Below are positions 5,617 to 5,637 of a stretch of DNA of 5,637 nt, piece by piece. Each line of letters starts with the position of its first letter. Position 1 is the first letter of the stretch. The notes beneath the pieces were generated by a model. It saw only the letters and a list, made by a program, of their open reading frames with translations. It did no database searches and was not told where the DNA came from. Both the position numbers and the translations under genes were made by a program. Location: positions 1 through 5,637 of the forward strand of contig ONRO01000347.1 in the NCBI GenBank assembly GCA_900320235.1, in the 5' to 3' direction. The DNA is from an uncultured Eubacteriales bacterium (GTDB lineage Bacteria > Bacillota > Clostridia > Oscillospirales > Acutalibacteraceae).

Positions 5617-5637
5617 GGGTTTTTCAAGCATTTTTTA

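Overview
The window is one block of translation and transcription genes, all on the minus strand. In transcription order they are rimP, nusA, rnpM (ylxR), ylxQ (rplGA-type L7Ae protein) and infB. This is the conserved rimP-nusA-infB operon in its Gram-positive form, because enteric bacteria lack the ylxR-ylxQ pair between nusA and infB. Three features point to a Firmicute of class Clostridia, possibly a Ruminococcus-like gut bacterium: strong AGGAGG ribosome sites, moderate GC content, and a NusA that ends after KH2 with only an acidic tail. The genus is a guess from overall character, not from a database match.

Layout, reading the minus strand from right to left. A strong extended -10 promoter lies at 5588-5616. 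It is followed by a leader of about 180 nt with a 12-bp GNRA-capped hairpin at 5536-5563. rimP (4921-5400) comes next, then an 88-nt gap holding only the nusA ribosome site, then nusA (3572-4831). The 197-nt nusA-rnpM gap is almost filled by an unrecognised 59-codon open frame (3374-3553) whose stop codon shares one base with the rnpM GTG start. rnpM (3084-3374) is separated from ylxQ (2691-2993) by a 90-nt gap with a hairpin. infB (121-2670) follows ylxQ after 20 nt. A canonical intrinsic terminator (74-109) sits 11 nt past the infB stop and closes the unit. I see no supported gene in positions 1-73.

The genes act together around ribosome biogenesis and coupled transcription-translation. RimP matures the 30S subunit, NusA controls pausing and termination, RnpM and YlxQ are small RNA-binding proteins, and IF2 delivers initiator tRNA. 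ylxP and rbfA, often next in this operon in Bacillus, are not seen before the terminator.

I do not see a clearly new multi-gene system. The best leads are the uncharacterised 59-aa frame between nusA and rnpM, and the leader hairpin. The hairpin has a weak U-tract and is placed where a NusA-dependent autoregulatory attenuator would be expected.
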